Shown here piece after piece: positions 15,644 through 24,038 of a DNA stretch of 36,444 bases; within the stretch, counting starts at the first letter, position 1, and every line of letters begins with the position of its first letter. Below the pieces are notes generated by a model. It did no database searches, was not told where the DNA came from, and saw nothing but the letters and a program-made list of their open reading frames with translations. The position numbers and the translations under genes are program-made. The DNA is taken from NCBI RefSeq assembly GCF_000021725.1, contig NC_012115.1:1640001-1676444 (forward strand). Reading direction: 5' to 3'. The stretch comes from Nautilia profundicola AmH. GTDB lineage: Bacteria; Campylobacterota; Campylobacteria; Campylobacterales; Nautiliaceae.

Positions 15644-16321
15644 CTAAAAATTCCTAAATTCTACAGGTATTAAGTCTGATATTTTGGAAGTGTCAAGTTT
15701 TCTTTTTTGAGGACCGATATTACCGAGTGTTTCTTTATCGGTTTCGAAGTAGTTTTGAAGGTAATACTTGCCTTTGTAGCCTTTAGTGTGAAGAATTTTA
15801 ATTATTTCGTTTATATCATTTTCATCGAGCAAGTCGGTATGTATCGTTGTACGCACTTCAAATTCAACATCGCTTGATATTAAAAAATCGAGTGTTTTTT
15901 CGTATTTGTCGAAATGTTTGTTTTTGGTAACCGTCTCAAACTTTTCGGGCGGTGCTTTAAAATCAAGCGCAATATAATCAACCAGATTCTCTTCAACCAT
16001 TTCTCTCACAACGTCAAAATTCAATCCGTTGGTGTCGAGCTTGATTTCAAAACCCATCTCTTTTATTTTTCTGCTAAAAGGAATAATGTTTTTATAAAGC
16101 GTGGCTTCCCCGCCTGTAAAACTTACACCGTCAAGCAGCCCTATACGCTTTTTCAGAAATTCCAGCACCTCGTCTTCTTCTATCTGCTTTTCCCCAAATA
16201 CGACGTCTTTGTTATAACAGTACGGACAGCGCATATTACAGCCGCTAAACCATAAAATCGCACAAAGACGTCCGGGAAAATCAAGAGAAGAAAACTTCTG
16301 AATAGAATATATACCTAACAT
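15644..16321 (-). CDS. nrdG: Anaerobic ribonucleotide reductase activating protein
   Basis: Radical SAM activase, 225 residues, that installs the glycyl radical on class III ribonucleotide reductase. The [4Fe-4S] motif C-x3-C-x2-C is in SGCNMRCPYCYN (about 28-39) and the SAM-binding stretch is VSFTGGEATL (about 70-79). It is longer than the roughly 155-residue E. coli NrdG, like the NrdG forms with a fuller radical-SAM barrel. Its start overlaps the 55-codon glycyl-radical ORF by 7 bp. This fits its job, because the predicted substrate Gly lies in that small product. Confidence 0.92.
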   Translation of the reverse strand: MLGIYSIQKFSSLDFPGRLCAILWFSGCNMRCPYCYNKDVVFGEKQIEEDEVLEFLKKRIGLLDGVSFTGGEATLYKNIIPFSRKIKEMGFEIKLDTNGLNFDVVREMVEENLVDYIALDFKAPPEKFETVTKNKHFDKYEKTLDFLISSDVEFEVRTTIHTDLLDENDINEIIKILHTKGYKGKYYLQNYFETDKETLGNIGPQKRKLDTSKISDLIPVEFRNF

Positions 16322-16482
16322 TCTTTGAAATATTTTCTTTCTTTATGCTCTGCTTTTTTACCAATATTGAAACTCTCTACCGGTCTGTGGTAACCCATTA
16401 CTCTTGTGTATACCATGCATTTTTTTCTTTTGTCTTTAAGTTTTTCCAAGATTTCTGTTTTATTTAGTTCTTTTACTTCCAT
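16315..16482 (-). CDS. Separate glycyl-radical peptide of NrdD (55 aa)
   Basis: The 55-residue ORF aligns with the extreme C-terminus of ordinary NrdD. CMVYTRVMGYHRPVESFN contains RVxGY, the glycyl-radical loop (Gly30), and IGKKAEHKERKYF matches the conserved GKQEExKxRxxH/Y tail. The 703-residue NrdD upstream stops just after its zinc site and lacks this motif, so the radical glycine appears to be supplied in trans. The ATG is 19 bp past the nrdD stop and has its own strong AAGGAG ribosome site, arguing against a sequencing frameshift. Two cysteines (C22, C55) are present. Its end overlaps nrdG by 7 bp. Confidence 0.85.
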   Translation of the reverse strand: MEVKELNKTEILEKLKDKRKKCMVYTRVMGYHRPVESFNIGKKAEHKERKYFKEC

Positions 16483-16501
16483 TTTCTCTCCTTTTTAAAT
16501 T

Positions 16502-18613
16502 TTAATCGTCAAGATCTATTTCACCGTTTTCAATTTTTTCAAGCAGCTCCGCATCACAGTAAGGACAGTATTCGTGTTCACCCGCAATATATCCGTGTTT
16601 CGGACATACCGAAAATACAGGGGTAATTGAAATATAAGGCAGTCTGAATCTTGTAATCGCCTTTTTCACAAGGTTTTTAGCAGCTTCGGGTGAACTTAAT
16701 TTCTCACTCATATAAAGATGAAGCACCGTACCTCCCGTATACATTGTCTGCAGCTCATCCTGAAGCTCAAGGGCTTCAAAAGGATCGTCCGTATAGTCTG
16801 CAGGCAGCTGGGATGAGTTCGTATAATAAGGTGCATCATCAAATCCCGCCTGAATCATATTAGGGAATCTTTTTTTGTCTTCTTTTGCGAATCTGTAAGT
16901 GGTACCTTCCGCAGGTGTCGCTTCAAGGTTATAAAGATTTCCTGTTTCTTCCTGATATTTTTTAAGTTTTTCTCTCATAAAATCAAGAATTTCTTTTGCA
17001 AATTCCACTCCCCATTCACTTGCAATATTTTCCCTGTCATTCGTAAAGTTTCTGATCATTTCGTTCATACCGTTTACACCGATTGTTGAGAAGTGGTTAT
17101 TAAATCCCGGAAGATATCTTTTTGTATAAGGATAAAGGCCTCTATCGTACATTTCCTGAACGAATTTACGTTTCTTCTCAAGCGTTGATTTGGCTAAATC
17201 CATCAAATCTTCAAGTCTTTCAAGCAGTGCTTCTTTATCACCTTTGTAAAGATATCCGAGTCTTGCCATATTTATCGTTACAACTCCGATACTTCCCGTC
17301 ATCTCCGCACTACCGAAAAGTCCTCCCCCTCTTTTTAGAAGTTCTCTCAAATCAAGCTGGAGTCTGCAGCACATACTTCTGACCGCTCCCGGTTCGTATG
17401 CGTTCGGGTTTCTTACCCTGTTGCCGTTTTCATCGATTATATACTGGCTTCCTATGAAGTTTTGAAAATAACTGCTTCCTATTCTTGCCGTATTTTCCCA
17501 AAGTGCCTTTGCCGCAGGAGAATCCCAGTCGAAATCTTCCGTAATATTTACGGTCGGAATCGGAAACGTAAACGGCTGCCCTACGCTGTCCCCGTGAGTC
17601 ATTACCTCATAAAACGCTTTAATGATTTCCTGCATTTCAGGCTCGAAATCTTTATAAGTGGCGTCGGTCAGTTTTTTGATTTTAGGGTTTCTTTTTTGTA
17701 GTCTTTTTAAAAGTTCTTCATCCTCAACACCCTCTAAAAGATGTTTGTTGTTGCGTGTAGGAATCTGGTCTTTCAAATCATCAGGCACAGTAAAGTCAAT
17801 GGTAATATTCGTAAACGGACTCTGTCCCCAACGTGCCGGGACGTTTAGGTTGTATACAAAACTTTCAATCGCTTCTTTTATTTCATCGTATGAGAGCTTG
17901 TCTTTAAATACATACGGCGCCAGGTACGTATCAAAACTACTGAATGCCTGAGCCCCGGCCCATTCACTTTGAAGAATTCCCAGGAAATTCGCCATCTGCC
18001 CAAGCGCACTTCTAAAATGTGCGGGAGCCTTTGCTTCAACCCTTCCTCTTACACCGTTAAAACCTTCGTTAAGGAGATTTCTAAGACTCCACCCCGCACA
18101 GTATGGAGCCAGACAGTCAAGATCGTGAATATGATAGTCTCCGTCTCTGTGTGCTTTTCCTTCGGCTGAAGAATAGACTTTATCCAGCCAGTAGTTTGCA
18201 ATTACTTTACCTGCTGTATTATTTATAAGCCCTGCATGGGAATAGCCTGTATTTGAGTTTGCGTTAATCCTCCAATCCTGTTTTGAGATGTATTCGTCAA
18301 TGGTGGTGTTACAGTTGATGTATGTAGCCTCCCTGTCAAGCAGGTTTTCCCTTTGGAGTTTATGCAGGTGTCTATAAAGCATAAAGTTTTTCATTACGTC
18401 AAAATAGCCGTGTTTGTATAAAGAATGCTCTATTAAATCCTGAATATATTCAACTTCCGGCATTTCTATTTTTTGTATCTGCTTGATCACCTCTTCGAAA
18501 ACGTGTGGATCGTACGATACGTTTGTCGCTTCAAAAGCTTTTTTTATCGCATCTTCGATTTTATATGGGAAATAGTTTTGTACGGAGCCGTCACGCTTGA
18601 TTACTTTTTTCAT
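16502..18613 (-). CDS. nrdD: Anaerobic (class III) ribonucleoside-triphosphate reductase, catalytic part
   Basis: Reduces ribonucleotides to deoxyribonucleotides under anoxia. ATG 18613 (703 residues) is preferred over TTG 18637 because CAGGAG lies 5 nt upstream. An ATP-cone at about 1-90 (KKVIKRDGSVQNYFPYKIEDAI) suggests allosteric control. The 10-stranded barrel follows, with GDYHIHDLDCLAPYCAGW, GQMANFLGILQSEWAGAQAFSSFD and GVNGMNEMIRNF among typical stretches. The C-terminal zinc site is C670-x2-H673 and C683-x2-C686, with His in one position normally held by Cys. The protein then ends ENGEIDLDD without RVxGY; that segment is in the next ORF. It heads the nrdD-peptide-nrdG group. Confidence 0.95.
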   Translation of the reverse strand: MKKVIKRDGSVQNYFPYKIEDAIKKAFEATNVSYDPHVFEEVIKQIQKIEMPEVEYIQDLIEHSLYKHGYFDVMKNFMLYRHLHKLQRENLLDREATYINCNTTIDEYISKQDWRINANSNTGYSHAGLINNTAGKVIANYWLDKVYSSAEGKAHRDGDYHIHDLDCLAPYCAGWSLRNLLNEGFNGVRGRVEAKAPAHFRSALGQMANFLGILQSEWAGAQAFSSFDTYLAPYVFKDKLSYDEIKEAIESFVYNLNVPARWGQSPFTNITIDFTVPDDLKDQIPTRNNKHLLEGVEDEELLKRLQKRNPKIKKLTDATYKDFEPEMQEIIKAFYEVMTHGDSVGQPFTFPIPTVNITEDFDWDSPAAKALWENTARIGSSYFQNFIGSQYIIDENGNRVRNPNAYEPGAVRSMCCRLQLDLRELLKRGGGLFGSAEMTGSIGVVTINMARLGYLYKGDKEALLERLEDLMDLAKSTLEKKRKFVQEMYDRGLYPYTKRYLPGFNNHFSTIGVNGMNEMIRNFTNDRENIASEWGVEFAKEILDFMREKLKKYQEETGNLYNLEATPAEGTTYRFAKEDKKRFPNMIQAGFDDAPYYTNSSQLPADYTDDPFEALELQDELQTMYTGGTVLHLYMSEKLSSPEAAKNLVKKAITRFRLPYISITPVFSVCPKHGYIAGEHEYCPYCDAELLEKIENGEIDLDD

Positions 18614-18645
18614 TTTTACTCCTGAATTTTTGTTCAATAATAAGA

Positions 18646-18728
18646 ATTATATATCCTTTTTTCTTAATTAACGCTTAAAAAATGCCGCGATTTCGGGAGT
18701 ATTTTTGTCTTAATAAGAGTTTTTTGTC
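18646..18728 (-). promoter_or_regulatory. nrdD promoter with upstream direct repeats
   Basis: On the minus strand a perfect TATAAT (18651-18646) is followed about 33 nt later by the nrdD ATG, and its -35 position (GCGTTA) is poor. Two direct copies of GACAAAAAxACTC (18709-18697 and, one base shorter, 18728-18717) lie about 20 bp apart, near -60 and -80 of the predicted start. Their position and two-turn spacing suit an activator; its identity is unknown. Confidence 0.5.
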
Positions 18729-18761
18729 CTATTTTAGGGAAAAAAAGAGAAGAAAAATTTT

Positions 18762-19736
18762 TTAGAAATTTTTTACGCTATAAGAAAATCTTTTACCTGC
18801 AAACATCGGTTTAACTTCCCCTACCATCTGAGGAGCAATATACTCTTCTTCCACAAGTACCACTTCTTTTTCAGGAATGTTTAAATCAAAGTTTTCTCTT
18901 GCGTTATCACTGATGAATTTTTGGAACGTATCATTGTCACCGTCAAAAAATTCAGCAAGTGCGGGAAGAATCACAGGTGCACTGAAAAGCCCTGCCGCAC
19001 CTTTAAGTTTGTTTTCTATCGAATGAGGAGCACTGTCGCTTCCGAACATTACTTTTTTATGGCCTGAACGTACAATCTCCTGAAGAGCATCCCTGTCTTT
19101 TGGTGTTTTAACCACGGGCTTGCAGAAGTTATGCGGATTTAACGCACCTCCAATAAGATCGTCAAGCGTTAAAAGAAGATGATGGAGTGTGACAGTTGCG
19201 TATAAATTATCATGCTTATCCAAAAGATCTACAAGGTTATATGTTGATATATGCTCCATTATTATTTTAAGGTTTGGAAAATCACGTGCGAGTTTTTCAT
19301 AAACTACGGCAAATTCCCTCTCCCTGTCAAGTACAAATCCGTTTGTTTCACCGTGCACTGAAAGAGGAATACCGAGTTCTTGCATAATCTCAAGTACAGG
19401 ATATACGTTTTCTATCGATTTTACTCCTGCTTCGCTATTTGTAGTTATACCCGCCGGATAAAGTTTAATAGCAAAAATATCGTTTTTTAAATCTTCAAGT
19501 TCTTCTTTTGTATATTCTCTCATAAACACATTCATAAGAGGCGTGAAGTTTTCACTGTTTTGCAGTATCTCATCCCTGTAGCTTTCAAGTCTTTCTTTGT
19601 TATCCACAGGAGGTACGAGGTTCGGCATAACAACAGCCGCCGCAAACTGATTATAGGTATAAGGGATTACGTCACGAAGCATCTTACCTTCACGCAGATG
19701 AAGATGCATATCTATAGGAGTGTTCAGAGTAATCAT
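18762..19736 (-). CDS. pyrC: Dihydroorotase
   Basis: Zinc amidohydrolase of pyrimidine synthesis, converting carbamoyl-aspartate to dihydroorotate. At 324 residues it is class II (E. coli PyrC-like). The metal and catalytic motifs are present: HxH in DMHLHLREG (about 9-17), the carboxylated Lys in AIKLYPAGITTNSEAG (about 88-103), His in PLSVHGET and IIMEHIST, ATVTLHHLLLT, and the catalytic Asp in MFGSDSAPH (about 248-256). It lies upstream of nrdD in the same direction, with 148 bp between, and nrdD has its own promoter there. Confidence 0.95.
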   Translation of the reverse strand: MITLNTPIDMHLHLREGKMLRDVIPYTYNQFAAAVVMPNLVPPVDNKERLESYRDEILQNSENFTPLMNVFMREYTKEELEDLKNDIFAIKLYPAGITTNSEAGVKSIENVYPVLEIMQELGIPLSVHGETNGFVLDREREFAVVYEKLARDFPNLKIIMEHISTYNLVDLLDKHDNLYATVTLHHLLLTLDDLIGGALNPHNFCKPVVKTPKDRDALQEIVRSGHKKVMFGSDSAPHSIENKLKGAAGLFSAPVILPALAEFFDGDNDTFQKFISDNARENFDLNIPEKEVVLVEEEYIAPQMVGEVKPMFAGKRFSYSVKNF

Positions 19737-19790
19737 AGGTAGCCTTTTTTATGTAATTTTATCATAAGTTATAAAGTAGAAAAAAAGAGA

Positions 19791-20039
19791 TTAAAGAACA
19801 AATTTGATATCCTTGTGTTCCTGAAGTCTTTTGAAAAACTCGTTTCTTTCCTCTTCGCTTGTAACGTAAGCTTCGAATTTTTGAGAGTGGTATTTACCGT
19901 GGGATTTATTGTCTTCCACGTTACATTCCTGGTTGTTTATACATTCTTTAACGGCCTGACGCATTTTTTCCTTATCTTCGCCTATTATTCTGAATCCCCA
20001 CATTCTTGGATATTCGATTTTGTTTTCTTTTTCAGACAT
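19791..20039 (-). CDS. DUF493 family protein (YbeD-like)
   Basis: A small cytosolic protein of 82 residues with the DUF493 pattern: an N-terminal strand in PRMWGFRIIGEDKEKMRQAV, the mid-region GKYHSQKFEAYVTSEEERNEFFKRLQEH, and a final strand DIKFVL. The family has a compact alpha/beta ferredoxin-like, ACT-like fold and no settled function. In the same direction as rnj and pyrC, with short gaps on both sides. Confidence 0.85.
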   Translation of the reverse strand: MSEKENKIEYPRMWGFRIIGEDKEKMRQAVKECINNQECNVEDNKSHGKYHSQKFEAYVTSEEERNEFFKRLQEHKDIKFVL

Positions 20040-20113
20040 ACTGCCTCCTTAAAACTTATATATTTATTAATATTATAGCAAATTTTTAAGGAAAAGTTAA
20101 GAAAAGGGAGAGT

Positions 20114-21943
20114 TTACATAAAGTAAACAATCGGAACTATAGTAGGGTATTTTTTTGTTTTTCTAAATACGTGTTTTCTGATTACGTTTCTGAGTTCATT
20201 TTCAAAAATTCTTGTTTTTTCGTATACGTAATCTTTTGCATGATCGATGTAGTTTACTAAAATATCCTCCATCTCTTTTGCAAAGTTTTTGTCTTCTTTG
20301 TCCGCAATAATTCCGTATGTAGTTACGCGAGGACGTGAAAGAAGTTTTTTCTTCTGTTTATCCACCTGCGCAACTATCATTATAATACCTTCGTTTGCGA
20401 GTTTTTGTCTGTCAAGTACTATATCCGTTTCGATTTTTTCATTGATTTGATTATCGATATAGATTTTACCTACTTTTACTGATTTAACTTTTCTGACTCT
20501 CTTAGGTGTAATTTCCCACTGCTCACCATCTTCCATAACAAATATATTATTTTCGCTCATCCCTATGCTCATTGCAGTTTCTCTATGTTTCATAAGGTGA
20601 TTATACTCACCGTGCACAGGGAAGAAATATTTAGGTTTTACAAGTCTTAGCATCAGTTTTTGTTCTTCCTGAGCCGCGTGACCTGAAACGTGAATTTCAC
20701 TGAAATCCTGATACGCAACTTTTGCGCCTTTTTTCATTAAGAAGTTAATAAGCTGTGATACAGTCGGTTCATTCCCCGGAATGGCTTTAGCCGAAATGAT
20801 AATCTGATCGCCCTCTTTAATTTTTACGTGTCTGTGCTCATCAATAGCCATTCTGTAAAGAGCACTCATGCTCTCACCCTGGCTTCCCGTTGTAACGATT
20901 AAAATTTCGCTGTCTTCATATTTTCCAATTTCGTACGGGTCTATGAATATATCGCGAGGAAGTTTGATATACCCGAGATCCATCGCTACATTTAGGTTTT
21001 GTTCCATACTTCTACCGATAATACAAACTTTTCTTCCGTATTTGATACCTGTTGCAATTGCTTGATACACCCTGTGAATGTTTGAAGAGAACGTCGACAT
21101 TATTACTCTTCCTTTTGTTCTTAAAAACAGATCGTCAAACGTTTTCCCTACAACACTTTCACTTGGGGTAACTCCCGGTTTATACGAGTTTGTTGAATCA
21201 CTGAAAAGCGCTAAAACACCTTTTTCTCCGTAATATGCAAATCTATGTAAATCAGGTGCGTATCCGTCAATAGGTGTGTGGTCAATCTTGAAATCACCCG
21301 TATGGATTATAGTTCCCACAGGTGTCTGAATTGCAAGCGACGAGCTGTCGATAATTGAGTGAGTCATATGAATCCACTCTATTTTAAAATCTCCTATTTG
21401 AATAGGATGGCGTTTTTTAACACTTCTGAAATAACTTTTGTATTGTAATAATTTATGCTCTTTAAATTTATTTTCTATCATTGCAAGAGGTAAACTCGTA
21501 CCGTAGATTGGAAACTGCATCTCTTTAAAGAGATACGGCACCGCCCCGATATGGTCCTCATGTCCGTGCGTAATAATAAGACCTTTAATTTTATGTCGGA
21601 TTTCTCTTAGATAACTAAAATCAGGTATTAATATATCAACCCCGTGCATATCTTCATTAGGGAAGCTCATCCCGCAGTCGATAATAATTGCACTGTTTTC
21701 CGTTTCAAGTACAGCACAGTTTCCACCGATTTCATCAAGTCCCCCAAGAGGTGTAAATCTAACCCACCCTTTTGCATTATTATCAATTTTTGTATGTGAA
21801 TTAAGTCTTGCTTGTTGTATTTTCTCATTTTCATTAAATGCTTTATTTAAATCTTTAAACCATACAAAATTTTTAGGATCTACTTTTTTTTGTTGTACAG
21901 GTTTTTTTGATTTAACAACGGCTTTTTGATTTTTTTCTTCCAT
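20114..21943 (-). CDS. rnj: Ribonuclease J
   Basis: MBL/beta-CASP ribonuclease for mRNA decay and rRNA maturation, 609 residues. An unusually long basic N-terminal extension (about residues 1-58, rich in Lys and Gln) precedes GGLDEIGGNCAVLE; similar extensions are known in Helicobacter RNase J. The metal motif is THGHEDHIGAVPY. Further ligands lie in TGDFKIDHTPID, and the beta-CASP/C-terminal motif HVSGHAAQEE is followed by KYFFPVHGEYNHL. AAAGGAG precedes ATG 21943. It sits 20 bp downstream of rsmA, a pairing also known in Helicobacter. Confidence 0.95.
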   Translation of the reverse strand: MEEKNQKAVVKSKKPVQQKKVDPKNFVWFKDLNKAFNENEKIQQARLNSHTKIDNNAKGWVRFTPLGGLDEIGGNCAVLETENSAIIIDCGMSFPNEDMHGVDILIPDFSYLREIRHKIKGLIITHGHEDHIGAVPYLFKEMQFPIYGTSLPLAMIENKFKEHKLLQYKSYFRSVKKRHPIQIGDFKIEWIHMTHSIIDSSSLAIQTPVGTIIHTGDFKIDHTPIDGYAPDLHRFAYYGEKGVLALFSDSTNSYKPGVTPSESVVGKTFDDLFLRTKGRVIMSTFSSNIHRVYQAIATGIKYGRKVCIIGRSMEQNLNVAMDLGYIKLPRDIFIDPYEIGKYEDSEILIVTTGSQGESMSALYRMAIDEHRHVKIKEGDQIIISAKAIPGNEPTVSQLINFLMKKGAKVAYQDFSEIHVSGHAAQEEQKLMLRLVKPKYFFPVHGEYNHLMKHRETAMSIGMSENNIFVMEDGEQWEITPKRVRKVKSVKVGKIYIDNQINEKIETDIVLDRQKLANEGIIMIVAQVDKQKKKLLSRPRVTTYGIIADKEDKNFAKEMEDILVNYIDHAKDYVYEKTRIFENELRNVIRKHVFRKTKKYPTIVPIVYFM

Positions 21944-21963
21944 ATAATCTCCTTTCTTTAAGC

Positions 21964-22695
21964 CTAGCGCACATTAGAAAAGAGCTGGAAAAAAGTAGAG
22001 CCGTCAATTTGATGAGGTCTTATATTTTTGGCAAGTCCAAAATCCTCAGGATTAAAATTTTTGTATTTTGCGGATAAGTTTTTTTTAAGTGTTTTTCTTG
22101 GATTAGCAAAAGCGACTTTTAAAAATTTTGCAAACTCCTCATCAAAAGAGTTTTCAAATTTTTCAAAAAGTATTACACTGCTTGTTACCTTAGGAGCCGG
22201 AACAAATGCTCCCGGCGGTATATCAAACAGTTTTTTCACTTTAGCTACACTTTGCGCAAGTATTGCTAAAGATGAATAATTTTTATCCCCCGCTTTTGCA
22301 GAAAATTTATCCGCAACTTCCTTTTGAATTAAAACAAGTATGTTTTTTGCATTTTTATCTTTTAATGCTTTTAAAATAATGTTCGTTGCAATATAATAAG
22401 GTAAATTTGCAATCAAATCATACTTTTCATTTTCCAGAGTTTCTTGCCAAAACTCTAATACATCACCACATTTTAAATTTAGATTTGGAAATTTTTTTTT
22501 CAAAATTTCACATAAATCTTTATCAATTTCATAAGCTGTTACTCTTCTTTTTTCCAGCAGCTTTTCCGTTAAATCGCCTAAGCCAGGCCCAATCTCAATT
22601 ACCATATTATCGGTCTTGGGCATCGCTTGGACGATTTTTTCTAAATAATGTTTATCTTTTAAAAAATTTTGTCCAAATTTTTTCTTTGCCTTGAT
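21964..22695 (-). CDS. rsmA: 16S rRNA dimethyladenosine transferase, start codon problematic
   Basis: Methylates two adjacent adenines near the 3' end of 16S rRNA. Motif I is MVIEIGPGLGDLTEKL, motif IV is NLPYYIATNI, and the C-terminal helical part contains PPGAFVPAPKVTSSV and FANPRKTLKKNL. The conserved N-terminus (KAKKKFGQNFLKDKHYLEKI) is encoded upstream of the first ATG in frame (22623), yet no ATG/GTG/TTG precedes it. I therefore extend to ATC 22695 (ATA 22698 is equally possible); AAAAGGA lies 6-9 nt before. An out-of-frame ATG at 22703-22701 would be in frame if one base were added after it. That suggests either a rare AUA/AUC start or a one-base change or error. rnj follows. Confidence 0.85.
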   Translation of the reverse strand: MKAKKKFGQNFLKDKHYLEKIVQAMPKTDNMVIEIGPGLGDLTEKLLEKRRVTAYEIDKDLCEILKKKFPNLNLKCGDVLEFWQETLENEKYDLIANLPYYIATNIILKALKDKNAKNILVLIQKEVADKFSAKAGDKNYSSLAILAQSVAKVKKLFDIPPGAFVPAPKVTSSVILFEKFENSFDEEFAKFLKVAFANPRKTLKKNLSAKYKNFNPEDFGLAKNIRPHQIDGSTFFQLFSNVR

Positions 22696-22799
22696 TATAT
22701 CATATCCTTTTACTAAATGTAAATAGTTTGATAAAATTATAACAAAAAACAGATAAGAAGATATACTACATATAAATGTATAAAAAACAAAGGACCTGT

Positions 22800-23564
22800 A
22801 TGGAATATTTTGCTAAACGTATTATTCCTTGTCTTGATGTAAAAGACGGAAGAGTTGTTAAGGGTGTGAATTTCGTAGGTTTGCGCGATGCTGGAGACCC
22901 TGTTGAAGCTGCTATAAGATACAATGAAGAAGGAGCAGATGAGCTTACTTTTTTAGATATTACAGCCAGCCATGAAGGAAGAAAACCGATTGTTGATATT
23001 GTTAAAGAAGTAGCCAAAGAAGTTTTTATACCTTTAACAGTCGGGGGTGGTATCAGTGAACTGAGTGATATTTACGATTTATTAAATGTGGGCTGTGATA
23101 AAGTTTCAATAAATTCAGCCGCAGTTAAAAATCCTGATTTTATTAACAAATCAAGTAAAAGATTTGGTAGTCAGTGTATAGTTGTTGCAATTGATGTTAA
23201 AAAGATTGCCCCAAATAAATGGCATGTGTTTATAAAAGGAGGAAGAGAGGATACAGGTCTTGATGCGATTGAATGGGCAAAAGAAGTTGTCGACAGAGGT
23301 GCAGGAGAAATATTGTTAACATCAATGGATACAGACGGTACAAAAGCCGGTTTTGATATTGAAATAACTGAAATTATTTCAAAACTTGTGCATGTACCAG
23401 TAATAGCGAGTGGAGGCGCTGGTAAAATGGAACACTTTAAAGAAGTGTTTGAACATTCTGCCGATGCAGCACTTGCTGCAAGTATTTTTCACTTTAAAGA
23501 AATAGATATAATGGATTTAAAACAGTATCTTCATAAGAATAATATCAGTGTAAGAATAAATTGA
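22800..23564 (+). CDS. hisF: Imidazole glycerol phosphate synthase cyclase subunit
   Basis: TIM-barrel subunit that uses ammonia from HisH to form imidazole glycerol phosphate and AICAR in histidine synthesis. At 254 residues it has standard length. The N-terminal catalytic Asp is in [19 protein letters not shown], the first phosphate loop is TVGGGISE, the second catalytic Asp is in [14 protein letters not shown], and the second phosphate site is [16 protein letters not shown] 22800 was chosen because AAAGGA lies 7 nt upstream and the conserved N-terminus starts there; an in-frame ATG at 22776 lacks both. Other his genes are not present. It diverges from rsmA. Confidence 0.95.
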   Translation: MEYFAKRIIPCLDVKDGRVVKGVNFVGLRDAGDPVEAAIRYNEEGADELTFLDITASHEGRKPIVDIVKEVAKEVFIPLTVGGGISELSDIYDLLNVGCDKVSINSAAVKNPDFINKSSKRFGSQCIVVAIDVKKIAPNKWHVFIKGGREDTGLDAIEWAKEVVDRGAGEILLTSMDTDGTKAGFDIEITEIISKLVHVPVIASGGAGKMEHFKEVFEHSADAALAASIFHFKEIDIMDLKQYLHKNNISVRIN

Positions 23565-23581
23565 AACAGGAGAATTAAAAA

Positions 23582-24013
23582 TTGAGAAGTTTTTTATTAA
23601 TATTATCTTTTATATATCTTAATGCATTTGAAGTTGAATATACTAAAGTTTATACTCAATATGTTGTTCCAAAAAATGAAGCAATAAAAATCATTACCAA
23701 AAAAGAAGGATTAACATTTCCTTTTCCTTTTATCAAAACAAAAGACGGATATATTCTTTACGGCAATATTGACCAAATAAACATGTGGCTTGATAATGAA
23801 TTTTATGCCCCGGATGATGCAAAATTTCAAACTGTTAAATATACCAAAGTAGATTTTGATAAAATCCAATATCGTATAATAAACAAAACAAAACATATTT
23901 ATAAATCATGTAAGATAAAAAAGATTATTTTTTTAACACCTGATGAGGATAAAATAATTACCAAACCTACAAACATTACTTTAAAATATAAAATAGAATT
24001 AAACTGTAAATGA
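23582..24013 (+). CDS. Conserved-looking periplasmic protein of unknown function
   Basis: I do not recognise a family. 143 residues start at TTG 23582 after AGGAG. A short signal peptide (MRSFLLILSFIYLNA) is followed by a beta-rich domain with EYTKVYTQYVVPKNEAIKI and FPFPFIKTKDGYILYGNIDQ. Two cysteines, C110 in YKSCKIKK and the penultimate residue C142, could form a disulfide. It follows hisF by 17 bp and probably shares its transcript. A parS-like site overlaps its TGA stop. Confidence 0.65.
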   Translation: MRSFLLILSFIYLNAFEVEYTKVYTQYVVPKNEAIKIITKKEGLTFPFPFIKTKDGYILYGNIDQINMWLDNEFYAPDDAKFQTVKYTKVDFDKIQYRIINKTKHIYKSCKIKKIIFLTPDEDKIITKPTNITLKYKIELNCK

Positions 24014-24026
24014 TTCACGTGAAACA
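24011..24026. other. parS-like site (15/16)
   Basis: TGATTCACGTGAAACA differs from the parS consensus TGTTTCACGTGAAACA at one position. It overlaps the stop of the preceding gene and lies 12 bp before the next ATG. Confidence 0.75.
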
Positions 24027-24038
24027 AAAAAGGTTACA

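Noticed and set aside
16483-16501. Frameshift or sequencing error splitting nrdD from its glycyl-radical tail
   Set aside because: The small ORF has its own ATG and a strong AAGGAG site, and nrdD ends with an ordinary stop after an extended acidic tail. A single indel would not join them cleanly.
22694-22723. TTTACA-18 bp-TATAAT as an rsmA promoter
   Set aside because: It would start transcription inside the conserved KAKKKFGQNFL codons and leave the protein without its N-terminus. The coding conservation is stronger evidence, so the promoter-like match is probably coincidental, though I cannot exclude it.
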